A stretch of 64,000 nt of DNA from contig CM062291.1 of NCBI GenBank assembly GCA_031216915.1, positions 34,538,484 through 34,602,483 on the forward strand, given 5' to 3'. How positions within the stretch are numbered: position 1 is the first letter of the stretch; every line of letters starts with the position of its first letter. Made by a program: the position numbers and the translations under genes. The stretch is from Pictodentalium vernedei (lineage: Eukaryota > Mollusca > Scaphopoda > Dentaliida > Dentaliidae). Shown here in pieces: positions 23,699 to 33,142 of the stretch. Under the pieces are notes generated by a model that was not told where the DNA came from, made no database searches, and worked only from the letters and a program-made list of their open reading frames with translations.

Positions 23699-24701
23699 CG
23701 TCTCTGTCGGCTGCTGCGATAAGCTGTGCTATCTGCACTAGAATGTCCGACGTCGAGACCTGCGGAGGAGCGGTCTTTCGCTGCTTTGCCGAGGGCAGCT
23801 CCGCATCAGATGGCTCCCGCATACTTTTCCTATGCGAACGTCCGGAGTCCATCGGTCTCGAGTCCCTGGCTGCCGGATGGTGTGACCTGGTCGCCGAATA
23901 ATCCTTCATCGGCGAAGCTGGCAAGATATCGGAGGTCACGCAGCCAAGGTGCGGTCGTGTGCGCCGGCGAGAAGAGGAAGCCTTAACAGTCTCTGCGGAC
24001 TGCTTATACAACGGAGCGTCCCGAGCGACGGACGTATGCTCCGCTAAAGACACATTTTGTACCACAACATCTGGTCCCAGATGTTGTTGTACGAGAGAGG
24101 GGCCTCTCTCGCTCGCGGCCCGGCTGGACCTGGACGAGCTAGGAACCGGACTAAAAGGCTTCCTCCGTTCTCGTTCACTATCCGCCGTCACTGGGTGTGC
24201 ATCTATTATTTTTATAGTGCTCGCATCACCCAAAATTTCCTCTTGGACCGCATCGGACGAACCCGGCTGCCGAACCATTCGGTGAATGGACGCTACACCG
24301 GGCGAGCTAGCGGACGACATTTGTCTAATCTCCATGAGCACTTTTGCCGCTAGCTCTGTATTTAATTGTGACGACGGACGCACACTTGAAGAAGATAACA
24401 TGGAAACATCACCCTGTTCTGGTTCCTCTGAAATAGAAACTGAGAGAGTAGAGTGACCTTGTGGAGAAAGAGCCGGCATCGCTCTTTCTCCAGAAACAAC
24501 ATATCGTGACACACGTTTCCAATGTTTCTCATCCCAATGTTCACATACAGGACAGGGATTAATGCGAGAACACTGACTACAATTTATGCAATAATCATGA
24601 AAGTCAGAGGAAGATTTCTTCCTATTACAATTTGAACAAGTTCCTTTCATTGTGAAGGAACAACAATAAGTCCTAGTTACTCGCAAAAACCCCTGACACA
24701 A
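23598..24701 (-). CDS. Gag-like N-terminal protein of DIRS copy 3
   Basis: 367 codons. Near the N terminus a cysteine-rich patch (several Cys-x2-Cys pairs around CSNCNRKK, CINCSQC and CPVC) looks like a small zinc-binding module. A low-complexity Ser/Arg-rich body follows. It is first in order behind the right terminal repeat. Related sequence is seen in copies 1 and 2. Function unknown, assumed gag-like. Confidence 0.55.
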   Translation of the reverse strand: MCQGFLRVTRTYCCSFTMKGTCSNCNRKKSSSDFHDYCINCSQCSRINPCPVCEHWDEKHWKRVSRYVVSGERAMPALSPQGHSTLSVSISEEPEQGDVSMLSSSSVRPSSQLNTELAAKVLMEIRQMSSASSPGVASIHRMVRQPGSSDAVQEEILGDASTIKIIDAHPVTADSERERRKPFSPVPSSSRSSRAASERGPSLVQQHLGPDVVVQNVSLAEHTSVARDAPLYKQSAETVKASSSRRRTRPHLGCVTSDILPASPMKDYSATRSHHPAARDSRPMDSGRSHRKSMREPSDAELPSAKQRKTAPPQVSTSDILVQIAQLIAAADRDGVGSRIIRRRWVGTLRRSIGGGRPGTSGGPTGW

Positions 24702-25538
24702 AGATACATAATAACATGATCCATTAATAAATGAAAAAACAATTGCAAAACAAAATAATTTTGAAAAAATATTTTTTCAGAGAAGCCCAAGTTGCTGAAA
24801 AGTAACGTTGAGCCCCGATGGATCCGATGGCAAAGTGTGGTCAAAAATTTTAAAATTATATAAAATAATTAATGAGACACTTTCGGATAATATAAATGTA
24901 TCTTATAATGAGATAAACTACCTCAAAGGCAAACAGCCCCCCTCAAAAAAGGCTGTTGCCAATGAAAACAAACAGTGTAAACACAGAAGAAAACATGACT
25001 CCAGGCACTGAAAAAACTGGCCCGGAATCAGTCCTCAATTACACTCTATCTGATGCAAAACAGAGACTCCCAGGGGAGAATCTGCAGAACATCAGATGGA
25101 AGATGCAGAACACAAACGTTATACACCCATGGGTGAAAACGTAACTATGGGGAAAATAACAGAAAACATTCTGTAACCAAGCAACTCTCCCAGGGAAATT
25201 TTAGAAATGAAACTTCTCAAAAATATGCCAAAAGCATGGGAGAATTGCAAGGGGGGACTTTAGAAGGTTAGGGGAGAGGAAACACTGAATAAGCAGTGCA
25301 ACAATTAGCAAGAATGACAACAAGAGGCGTTTGCCTCGAAAATAGGCAACTTAACATAATTTTAACAAAAAATTTTAAGTACAGCCCTGATTATTTTTTG
25401 CCACTTCTTTTTTCCTCTCCTCCTTCTATCCTCCTTAGAATCACATTTTCTCCAAGAATTACGTGTCTGGCATCCTTTAAACTGAGATTTACAAGCACAA
25501 AGATCAGTGAGATGTTGACTGATGAAGGGCCAAACAGA

Positions 25539-25739
25539 GAATGATATTTGGCGCCAATTTCGGGACGACTGCGTCACTGCGCATGCGCAGTAGAGTCGTA
25601 CTATGGAGGTCCTTTAGGACATGATTTCTTTTTGTTTTGGATGCAAATTTTGGGGATTGGGGGGCAAAATTTGTGTTTGGCCCTGGTTTTTGTGGAGTTA
25701 GCACCAGCTAAGTCTGGGTCATTGGTACAGTATAAAAAT
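25539..25739 (-). repeat. Right inverted terminal repeat, DIRS copy 3
   Basis: Reverse complement of the left repeat, ending CATTGGTACAGTATAAAAAT. It abuts the interrupted mariner-like element at 25740. The palindrome TGCGCATGCGCA lies within it. Confidence 0.9.
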
Positions 25740-26274
25740 ATATATTTTTTTATGCTCCAAGGTTTGGGACACTCAGGAGACTTGTTTCCAGTTGGCCCAG
25801 TCACCTGAAAACTTCAAACTGTAAAATATTGATAATATACTGATTTGTGTTGTTTTTATTTAAATCTATTCCTAAGTGTTAATATTTACAGTTCTGACTG
25901 ACTATTTAATATTACATTGTGATAGTCTTCAACACTTTACCTAACGCTAGTAGCAGACGACACTCGAAAAAAAAATTCTTGTGAAACTAAAAAATTTCAT
26001 TTTTTACTTCCAAAACATAGCTTATGACCCCTCATTGGAACGAGTGCAATGCACTCGTTCCAATGAGGGGTCATAAGCTGTGTTTTGGAAGCAAAAAATG
26101 AAAATATAAAAAAAATTGGAAGGGGATTTTCATAATAGTGATGGAAAACGAATCACACACAAGTTTAGTCAGCATCAAAACAAGACCAGGGTGTGTTTTT
26201 TTCCATTTTATAAGAATTGGGACATCTGTGAAAATAATTATGTTTAGCCGTCCCAATACATATAGTAAATACGG

Positions 26275-26975
26275 GAGTAAGAAAAAAACAGCCATCAACA
26301 TATTTCTATAACAACAAACGTCTATAATAGATCCTTTCGTTCTTTGCCTACGTGAGAATGATAGAAACTAGAGCCCTTACCAAATTGTTACTTATTGTAT
26401 TAATTATTGTACTAATTAACAAGTTATATGCCTTATCAACCTCGTTGTATAGTGGTGGGGACGCTACAGAGGTAGCAGTGGTGGATTCTCCACATGACGA
26501 GATTCTATAACTTGCAAATATAGGCCGCAGGAACTGGAGATGGGTTTTTGGCTACAGAGGTATCAGTGGTGAATTCTCTACCCAACAAATTTCTATAACT
26601 CGCGAATATAGGCCGCAGGCCGGTTCGCAGACTTGCGGCTCATCAGCGCACTTTATATTCTATGTATGAGGGGTTGATTTGCCATCTCATGCATTGGTAA
26701 TGTTTCTCTCACAAACTGTTTACTATCCCCCATAGTATCTTTCCAAAAAGAGGTTCCATCACTAAACCTAATGAGCCAACAACACAAACCTTGCTGTCAT
26801 GAATATTCTTTTCGTCAAAAGGAAATGGCAGGAAGACAGCCTTTTAGACTATGTCATTTCCTTGCAGCGTATTCATCTGTAACCTGTCTTATTGTTATAT
26901 TGTGTAATTATATGCTGCAAAATAAAATCAATCAATCAATCAATCAATATTGGCCGAGATATCAGCCTGAGTTAA
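26275..26975. other. Gene-free stretch with a two-unit duplication and an (AATC)n tail
   Basis: CTACAGAGGTAGCAGTGGTG and TATAGGCCGCAGG recur about 96 bp apart (about 26463-26535 and 26555-26625). At 26925-26950 AAAATAAAATCAATC is followed by an AATC run, which looks like the 3' tail of a retroposon of unrecognised class. Confidence 0.4.
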
Positions 26976-27211
26976 CCTAACACGAAAAGCAGACGACATT
27001 TGCAAATAAAATACTTCAATAACTAATTTTTTAAATTTTTTATCACAAAAACATAGCTTATGACCCCTCATTGGAACGAGCTCAACGAGCTCGTTCCAAT
27101 GAGGGATCATAAGCTATGTTTTTGTGATAAAAAATGAAAAAATAATGAAAATTGGATAGTATTTTTTGTGAATAGCGCTGGCCGGTTTTGGTCGTTACTT
27201 TGGGTAAGGGG
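26976..27211. repeat. TTAA-flanked foldback element, family A
   Basis: TTAA at 26972-26975 and 27212-27215 bounds a 236-bp body. The central palindrome reads CATAGCTTATGACCCCTCAT, then its near-perfect complement around GAGCTCAACGAGCTC. One flank has GCAGACGACATTTGC and the other has GGCCGGTTTTGGTCG, the two asymmetric sides of the family. Confidence 0.88.
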
Positions 27212-27717
27212 TTAACTTACTATAAGCCTGAGACTGAAGGTAAAAGGCCGATGTGAAGTTCCCGGGGTCTGATATCTCAGCCACTATGAAACTAACCAAG
27301 TAATAACCACTGAGTAACTTCATATCGGCCTGAGACCGAAGATCGAAGGCTGATGAGAAGTTACCGGGGGGCTCATATCTCAACCACTATGAAACTGACC
27401 AAGTAATAACAATTAAGTAATTTCACACCAGCCTAAGACCAAAGGTCGAAGGCTGATGTAAAGTTACCGAGCGCTGATATCTTGGCTGATATGAAACTAA
27501 GCACTAATAACCTCATTTATTAAACCAAAACAAATAATTATAAAAATTTTCAGATCTGTTACAATGTTCAGACAGTGTTATTGTTTCAAATTCTATTCAC
27601 GAGACCGAAGTTGCTCTTCTCCTGGTTCAGTTATCCGAATGTTTTGGCTTCCTTACCGGGGAAGCCGTAACATTAGGATAGCTGAACTATCTCTTTTCCC
27701 ACTTTGACAAATCTCCG
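27212..27717. repeat. Short tandem repeat, unit about 105 bp
   Basis: Motifs GAAGTTACCGGGG, TGATATCTCAGCCACTATGA and AAACTAACCAAGTAATAAC recur near 27250, 27355 and 27460. About two and a half units are present. No gene seen. Confidence 0.55.
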
Positions 27718-27725
27718 CTTACAAC

Positions 27726-28417
27726 TAGAGCTTCACGGTATTTCAATATTTCACCGAAACTCGGTATTTTTTTCAATATCAATACCGAACCGGGTCAATT
27801 TCAACTCGCTCGATATACCAACCTTCACTATATTGTCGATTAGCAATGTCGATATTCTCAAACTAATGATAAACTTAACTTTTTGGACTTGAACTCCATC
27901 TAAATTCATCACACTCACACTATAAACTACCATACTTTTATTTAATTTAGATATGGTTCCAAGTCAAAAAATAAGCAGGCTGTCATCTGCAAAATGAGGT
28001 CCCCAGAGGTGAATTTAGTGATGCTACCCTGCACAGCAGGGTAGCATCACTAAATGTACCCTCTCTGAACCTCTCTGAACCTCAATCTGAATCACGGTTT
28101 CAAAACTAAAAAGAAAGAGGTACCTATAGGATAAATGGGCAACTGTATGGCATAGCATCATCAAATTCTGGGGACCTTATTCTGCAAATGTCAGACTGCT
28201 TATTTTCAGGCTCCTTTGCAAAATCAAATACACGTGGTTCTATTCGTTTCAAGCAAGAACTATCGCAAAGTATGAGCAGTATTGTGGGCGTTTGGAATTC
28301 TGCATGATCATATCAAACAAGGATTGTCAGTTCTCAAATACTCGATATTTACTCATACTGCGGTATTTAAAAAAATACCGTACTCGGTATTACAAATTGG
28401 AATACCGTGAAGCCCTA
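27726..28417. mobile_element. hAT-type miniature element with perfect 8-bp target duplication
   Basis: Terminal inverted repeats are TAGAGCTTCACGGTATTTCAA and the reverse complement of TTGGAATACCGTGAAGCCCTA. CTTACAAC flanks both sides (27718-27725 and 28418-28425), the 8-bp duplication of hAT elements. No transposase frame is present. It contains a nested family B element. Its right end lies five bases inside the donor of the exon at 28423-28722. Confidence 0.88.
27960..28212. repeat. Foldback miniature element, family B, nested in the hAT element
   Basis: Ends AAAAAATAAGCAGGCTGTC and GACTGCTTATTTTCAGGC. The centre is the hairpin TTTAGTGATGCTACCCTGC / GCAGGGTAGCATCACTAAA. Matches the clean copies at 53786 and 59633. 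Confidence 0.8.
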
Positions 28418-28422
28418 CTTAC

Positions 28423-28722
28423 AACTATGAATTTTAGTTTCGGATGAATATTCAGTACAACTCTCTTTTTTCCTCTCTTCATCAACCTAACATTACTTAT
28501 TGTCATCATTAACTCCTCATAATACAAACACTCTGCTTCAGACCCAGCCATGTTTTCCTGATTGCGTTCAATGAATAACTGTAAATATTTCAATGTAAAC
28601 AAACTGCTTGTGCCTAGTAACGCATTTAGGTGGGGAAATCTAGCTTGATTCATAACAGCCATGATCAGCATCATATCTGCCAAGTTTGAAGCCATATCAG
28701 CTGAGTTTGATAATGTGGAATT
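28423..28722 (-). CDS. Likely host exon of an unrecognised gene
   Basis: A 300-bp open frame of exactly 100 codons, phase 0 at both ends. It is bounded by a good acceptor (TCTTTCCCAG) and a donor reading GTAAGT on the minus strand. It encodes a mostly helical, non-repetitive sequence with MMLIMAVMNQARFPHLNALL, FTLKYLQLFIERNQ and KRGKKRVVLNIHPKLKF; I cannot assign a family. An internal ATG at codon 10 has G at -3 and +4, so it could instead be a first coding exon. It lies about 530 bp downstream of the SLC25A32 stop on the same strand, so it probably belongs to the next gene. A hAT miniature element sits directly at its donor. Coding status is inferred from open length, splice sites and amino-acid texture. 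Confidence 0.55.
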
Positions 28723-28783
28723 CTGGGAAAGACAATCATATCTAATATATAAATAAGTATAAAGAGATTGTATTGGTTACAAT

Positions 28784-29035
28784 CACGCCTGGAAATAAGC
28801 AGACGGTCAGCTGCAGAATGAGGTCTCTCGTGGGTGAATTTCATTATGCTACCCTGCACAGCAGGGTAGCATCACTAAATTTATCATCTGGGGACCTCAA
28901 TCTGAATCAAGGTCTTAGACCTAAACAGAATGAGATACCCAGAGGATAAATTGGCTCACTGTGTAGTATAAAATCAGCAAATTCACCCTCTCGGGACCTC
29001 AATTTTCAAATAACAGATTGCTTCTTTCCAGGGAT
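28784..29035. repeat. hAT foldback element, family B, with target duplication
   Basis: GGTTACAAT flanks both sides (28775-28783 and 29036-29044). The body starts CACGCCTGGAAATAAGCAG and has the central hairpin GATGCTACCCTGCACAGCAGG. It lies between the unknown exon and the SLC25A32 stop. Confidence 0.82.
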
Positions 29036-29124
29036 GGTTACAATATGAAAGACACTGGAGACATTCTAAACAACAAAAATAAAATTCAACATCCTCAAGT
29101 AAATTATACTGTACTTGCCACAAG

Positions 29125-29290
29125 GCTCATCTTGTTGATAATCAGCTGTTAATGTTCTAATAACTTAAATTTGGCAGGTTTCCAACTGTACTTGCCACGT
29201 CTCGTTGATGATCAGGTGTTATTGTCCTAGTGAATATTGTTGATGATCAGGTGTTATTGTTCTATTGACTTAAATTTGGCAGGTTTCCAG
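29125..29290 (-). repeat. Local duplication of the gene's 3' end
   Basis: TTAAATTTGGCAGGTTTCCA occurs at about 29164-29183 and again at about 29270-29289, where it is coding. GTTGATGATCAGGTGTTATTG also recurs at about 29202, 29238 and as a variant at 29134. The stop-codon end of SLC25A32 and its 3' flank were therefore partly duplicated in tandem. Confidence 0.7.
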
Positions 29291-29392
29291 TTAGTTATAT
29301 ACTCATATAGAAGAAATACGATGCAAACATTTGGTGTAACGTGGCACATGTAAACGATGAATCCCTTGTAGAGACCTTTGAAACCTTCATAC
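29254..29392 (-). CDS. SLC25A32: SLC25A32 mitochondrial folate/FAD carrier, last exon
   Basis: Terminal exon, minus strand: acceptor GTACAG ahead of 29392, stop TAA at 29256-29254. It joins the exon at 45568-45713 in matching phase (split Lys codon). It encodes YEGFKGLYKGFIVYMCHVTP..CIVFLLYEYI and then a 10-residue hydrophilic tail. This matches the last repeat half and sixth helix of SLC25A32. The product sits in the mitochondrial inner membrane and in vertebrates carries folates or FAD into the matrix. Odd point: where family members usually have Asn-Leu-x-Arg before Val-Thr-Pro, this exon has Tyr-Met-Cys-His, so a normally conserved Arg is absent. The 3' flank carries a partial tandem duplication of this region. 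Confidence 0.82.
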
Positions 29393-29599
29393 CTGTACAA
29401 ATAAAATTCATCATAGGCAAACAAACAAATACAGTTGATAAAAAGGAAAAGTATAAAAAAATCATATTTGTTTGAAGTTAAAATTATAAAATATTATTTT
29501 ATTTTAACATGACCCATTTGATAAAACAAACACTCAATGCACTACCTATGTAATCCTACTGTACGATTCAACTCTATTGTGATGCATTCCTGTGACACT

Positions 29600-29852
29600 C
29601 AGGCCTGAAAATAAGCAGTCTGACATTTGCAGAATGAGGTCCCCAGAGGGTGAATTTGATTATGCTATCCTATACAGTGGGCCAATTTATCATCTGGGTA
29701 CCTCTTTCTGTTTAGTTTTGAGACCCTGATTCAGACTGACGTACACAGAGGGCAAATTTAGTGATGCTACCCTGCTATACAGGGTAGCATTACTAAATTC
29801 ACCCTCTGGGGACCTAATTTTGCAGATGACAGTCTGCTTATTTTCTGGCTTG
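29600..29852 (-). repeat. hAT foldback element, family B, in the last SLC25A32 intron
   Basis: Starts CAGGCCTGAAAATAAGCAG and ends CTGCTTATTTTCTGGCTTG. Target duplication GTGACACT (29592-29599) versus GAGACACT (29853-29860), one mismatch. Central hairpin AGTGATGCTACCCTG..CAGGGTAGCATTACT. Orientation is reversed relative to the 53786 copy. Confidence 0.85.
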
Positions 29853-29910
29853 GAGACACTGGCATTCAGAATCTTTAACACCATTTAATTATCAACATGA
29901 AGTTAGTTAA

Positions 29911-30142
29911 CTCTTTACACAACGTAACAGCCAAAACCTGCCAATGCTATTCTCAAAAATCGCAAATTAATTTTCATTATTTTTTCATTTTTTGTCTCAA
30001 AAACATAGGTTATGACCGCTTGTTGGAAAGAGCTCATTGAGCTCGTTCCAGTGAGGGTCATAACCTATATTTTTGAGACAAAGAATTAGTTATTCAAGAA
30101 TTTTTTTTGCAAGTGTCGTCTGCTTTCATGTTAGGTAAAGGA
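29911..30142. repeat. TTAA-flanked foldback element, family A
   Basis: TTAA at 29907-29910 and 30143-30146. The body holds AACAGCCAAAACCTGCC at the left, a palindrome around GAGCTCATTGAGCTC with arms AACATAGGTTATGACC, and GTGTCGTCTGCTTTCATG at the right. Confidence 0.85.
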
Positions 30143-30148
30143 TTAAAC

Positions 30149-30748
30149 TAGGGTCGGATGAATCATGATTTTTCCCTTGAATTGAATCTAAAATCGAATC
30201 AGACAAATGATTCAAAACTGAATTGAATCTCAAATCGAATCAACTTCCCAACTGTAATGATACTACAACAGCTGTTATACAAGAGCTTTCAGTCGCCAAT
30301 GTGAATCAAGTGTCAATATGTGAACTGGGCTATTTCACACCATTGAACCACGAGTATCACAGATATCACCATGTTGGGGGGGGGGGGGGGATCTATGTTG
30401 GGGGGGGGGATCTGCAAAGAAAAAGGAATATATAGTCCCCTGTATAGACCAAAGCCCCATCTACTGCGCAACAGCATTGCAGATGGCGGCTTGTTCCACC
30501 CTAGGTGTGATATATTGTGCAAACTAAACATAGCATGATCTCAGCTATGGCACCCAGCTAGATTGGGTACAGTCAGTCCAGTTCCACAGAAAAACTGGAT
30601 GAGGTGTCATCTTCAGAAAGTCAACAATAGAGAGATGTTTAAAATCCAAATTTCTATGGGATTCGAAGTGTTTCGAATACTCGAGATGGTATCGAATCAG
30701 TGAACTGATTCAAAACTGAACTGAATCTCAAATGTTTGCCGGGCCCTA
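30149..30748. mobile_element. Possible hAT-like miniature element
   Basis: Terminal TAGGGTCGG and the reverse complement of CCGGGCCCTA. The flanks GATTAAAC and ACTTAAAC agree at six of eight positions. Inside are inverted copies of TTCAAAACTGAATTGAATCT-like sequence and two poly-G runs (about 30375-30410). It abuts the neighbouring TTAA element. The assignment is tentative. Confidence 0.4.
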
Positions 30749-30995
30749 ACTTAAACATGTTTTTATCATTGTGAGAATAGTTTTCAATGTTATATTACAG
30801 ACTAGGCCCCCAACATTTGTCACAATTTCACAAGAAGTAGTTCTGATTCTCGTGAACTCCTGCTGCAAGAATTAGTTTTCAGTTCTCAAATAATTTAGAA
30901 TTTGAGAGTAGTGTTATAGCCACTAGAGAACAATTAGCAGACATTCTATAGTAAAAATCAAATCTCATATCTGTATACTTATGAGAGTTTAACTC
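30749..30995. other. No recognised feature
   Basis: AT-rich DNA with AGAATTAGTTTTCAGTTCTC-type motifs that also appear near 56100 and 58200. No gene seen. Confidence 0.35.
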
Positions 30996-30999
30996 TTAA

Positions 31000-31258
31000 C
31001 CCGCTGTGAATTTTTAAAAGTATTTTTCATCTAATCTAGTCATGGCTGCTTTGAAGCAGCCATGACTAGATTTGATGAAAAATTTATTTATATTTAACTC
31101 AAGAAATTATTGGTCTAAACATTTATTCAATTTACAGGGGTGGGGGGGGGGGGGGGGGGGTGGGGGAGATATTTGACTATTGGGTGCAAATTATACTTTT
31201 TTAATAGCAAGAGAAATACTGTCCTGGGCAGAAATATCCGCCAGCAGCATGTAAGGAG
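31000..31258. repeat. TTAA-flanked foldback element, family D
   Basis: TTAA at 30996-30999 and 31259-31262. The central palindrome ATCTAGTCATGGCTGCTTTG / AAGCAGCCATGACTAGAT has an arm reading TTTTTCATCTAATC and its complement. A poly-G run sits at about 31140-31162. Sequence differs from family A, but the layout is the same. Confidence 0.65.
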
Positions 31259-31262
31259 TTAA

Positions 31263-31748
31263 CCCTAAAAGGCTAGTTCCTCCAACTTTCCCAAGTTTCT
31301 TTTCTAACATGTAAAGAGGCTTATTAGAATAAGTTGCTGTTATCTACATTAGAGGGAAGGTCAATTTACTACTCAATTATGATGGGTTAGTTTTTCATCT
31401 GATTAATAACTTAATATGTTAATTTCTAAGACTAAAACATAAAATCGAAGAGTATAATTTTGATACAATAATCTGTTTGCAACACAGGGCTCTATCCACC
31501 CTCTTGGGGAAAAGGCTTAAGGCCCTTTCTGGAATTTTGCATCGTTAAGGAATGAAACAGGAATGTTTTTAAGTAGTTCATAAAATTAACTTTGGAATAT
31601 ATTGCAGTTTGTTTGGGCAATAGAGTCTGACCAATTTTTTTCTGTGCAGTATCCTGCATTTTATAATCAAGAATTTCTGGACTTATTCAATTAACATGAG
31701 TATACAATTAACTGGCATTTTTTGTCTTAGAGGGTGATATTTATTCGT
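31263..31748. other. No recognised feature
   Basis: Intron DNA with no repeat end, gene or structured motif that I recognise. Confidence 0.4.
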
Positions 31749-31749
31749 C

Positions 31750-32068
31750 ATTTATTGGGGTTCAACAACACTTTTAACAGCCAGAGTCACCTTGTGTCAG
31801 ACTTGTTTTTGGATGGAGGAAGCCAGAGAACCTGAAGAGAACTATCAAGCATCAGCAAGCAACTGTCAAACTCACCAAAGTACTGACTCCGCACAAGCAG
31901 GGTTAGCATTGGTTGAAAGTAACCTCACCATCGACATGCAGTACATGGGCAATCAGGATTCTGTGATTTTCCCAGGGACCCTACACAGTTACCGTTGACC
32001 GGGATCGAAGCCTGGACCTTTCAATTTAAAGTTCAAACTCTAACCACTGAGTCACCATGCTCCGTCTT
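31750..32068 (-). mobile_element. tRNA-headed SINE, first of three in tandem
   Basis: On minus the head reads GTGACTCAGTGGTTAGAG (A box) and GGCTTCGATCCCGG (B box). The body carries GGTCCCTGGGAAAATCAC and GATTGCCC. The 3' tail is AATAAATGACG-like. The same body in other copies carries different heads. Transcribed by Pol III if active, but this copy is worn. Confidence 0.75.
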
Positions 32069-32136
32069 ATTTATATATTGGTGTTTAAGGTGGCATATTT
32101 CTGCACAATAGCTAATTGCGACAGCAACATGGAGAT

Positions 32137-32469
32137 TATTTATTTATTTACTAAGGTTTAATGACACTTTAACAGACAAGGTCATATCATGTCAGTGACA
32201 GTTTTACAGGTGGAGGAAGCCAGAGTACCTGGAGAGAACCACTGAGCAATGACGAGCAGCTGCCAGTTCCCCATCATTGTAACTCTGCACTGCAGCACAG
32301 ACAGGGTTAGATTGGTTGAATATATGCACACCATCGACATGCAGTACATGGGCAATCAGGATTCTGTGATTTTCCCAGGGACCCTACACTGTTACCGCTG
32401 GCCAGGATCGAAGACTGGACCTTTCAATTTAAAGTTCAAACTCTAACCACTGAGTCGCCATGCTCTCTC
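32137..32469 (-). mobile_element. tRNA-headed SINE, second of three
   Basis: Near-duplicate of the preceding SINE about 400 bp away. It has the same head (GCGACTCAGTGGTTAGAG on minus) and the same odd body CAGGATTCTGTGATTTTCCC (plus strand). Between the copies lies a 3'-end SINE fragment (ATTGGTGTTTAAGGTGGCAT), which recurs after this copy, so the block spread by tandem duplication. Confidence 0.75.
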
Positions 32470-32539
32470 TTATTTATATATTGGTGTTTAAGGTGGCATA
32501 TTTCTGCACAATAGCTAATCGTGACCTCAACATGGAGAT

Positions 32540-32955
32540 TATTTATTTATTTACTAAGGTTTAACGACACTTTAACAGCCAAGGTCATATCATGTCAGTG
32601 ACAGTTTTACAGGTGGAAGAAGCTGGAGTACCTGTAGAGAACTACCGAGCAATAACGAGCTGCTGCCAGTTCCCCATCATCGTAACTCTGCACTGCAGCA
32701 CAGGCAACTCTGCACTGCAGCACAGGCAGGGTTAGATTGGTTGAATATATGCGAACCATTGACGCACAGTACACCTTAGTACATGGCATAATCGTGCCCC
32801 CAGTGGACAATCGGGGTTAAGTGCCTTGCCCCAAAACACAACGCGGGAGTCCGAATAGATCGCTCAGACGGTCACCCATCCAAGGACTAAACGTGCTCAA
32901 CGTTGCTTAACTTTGGGGATCTCACAAGAACCGTTTACTACAACAGCACCGAGAT
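32540..32955 (-). mobile_element. 5S-rRNA-headed SINE, third of three
   Basis: On minus the head reads AAGTTAAGCAACGTTGAGCA and then AGTCCTTGGATGGGTGACCG. This is the internal promoter region of 5S rRNA (compare GTTAAGC...TTAGTACTTGGATGGGTGACC in animal 5S). The body has GGGGCAAGGCACTTAACCCC and matches the tRNA-headed copies. A 5S head on this body is the SINE3-type arrangement. Confidence 0.82.
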
Positions 32956-33142
32956 ATAATAGATTAAATGCCACTATTGGATGTATTGAGGTAAAAAATG
33001 TCTATCAATATGGACTATTTACAGTATACAAGAGTTTTACTCTATAGCCTACATGCAATTATCATGTAACATTTCTATTTAAAGTATAGTAAATGGTTTG
33101 ATGTTTCAAAGTTATAATTAATTAACAGGCTTATGCAATTAA
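32956..33142. other. No recognised feature
   Basis: Short AT-rich spacer between the SINE block and the next foldback element. Confidence 0.4.

Larger units (their letters stand above)
18618..25739 (-). mobile_element. DIRS-family retroelement, copy 3 (looks whole or nearly so)
   Basis: A 7.1 kb fossil DIRS element, the best kept of the three, with coding strand minus. Parts on minus are: right repeat (25539-25739), gag-like frames, reverse transcriptase/RNase H/methyltransferase-like frame, tyrosine recombinase frame, internal complementary region and left repeat (18618-18845). All expected parts are present in long overlapping frames, which is how this family is organised. The two terminal repeats look identical over about 186 shared bases, so it is very young. 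Integration shows no target duplication, as expected for a recombinase-inserted circle. Confidence 0.93.
18574..26274. mobile_element. Mariner-like miniature element (family T) split by DIRS copy 3
   Basis: The left piece is 18574-18617 (CCATATTTACTCTATGTATT) and the right piece is 25740-26274 (ending CCAATACATATAGTAAATACGG). Read in reverse, the joined order follows the intact copy at 44558-45009 across TGTTTCCAGTT, GCTAGTAGCAGACGACACTC and a foldback core near 26010-26090. It therefore predates the DIRS insertion. A TA precedes the left end. The right piece has about 150 bp not found in the other copy. Confidence 0.8.

Noticed and set aside
32870-32955. Possible 5S rRNA gene
   Set aside because: Only the internal promoter half is similar and it is fused to a SINE body. 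Both ends of a true 5S gene are lacking.
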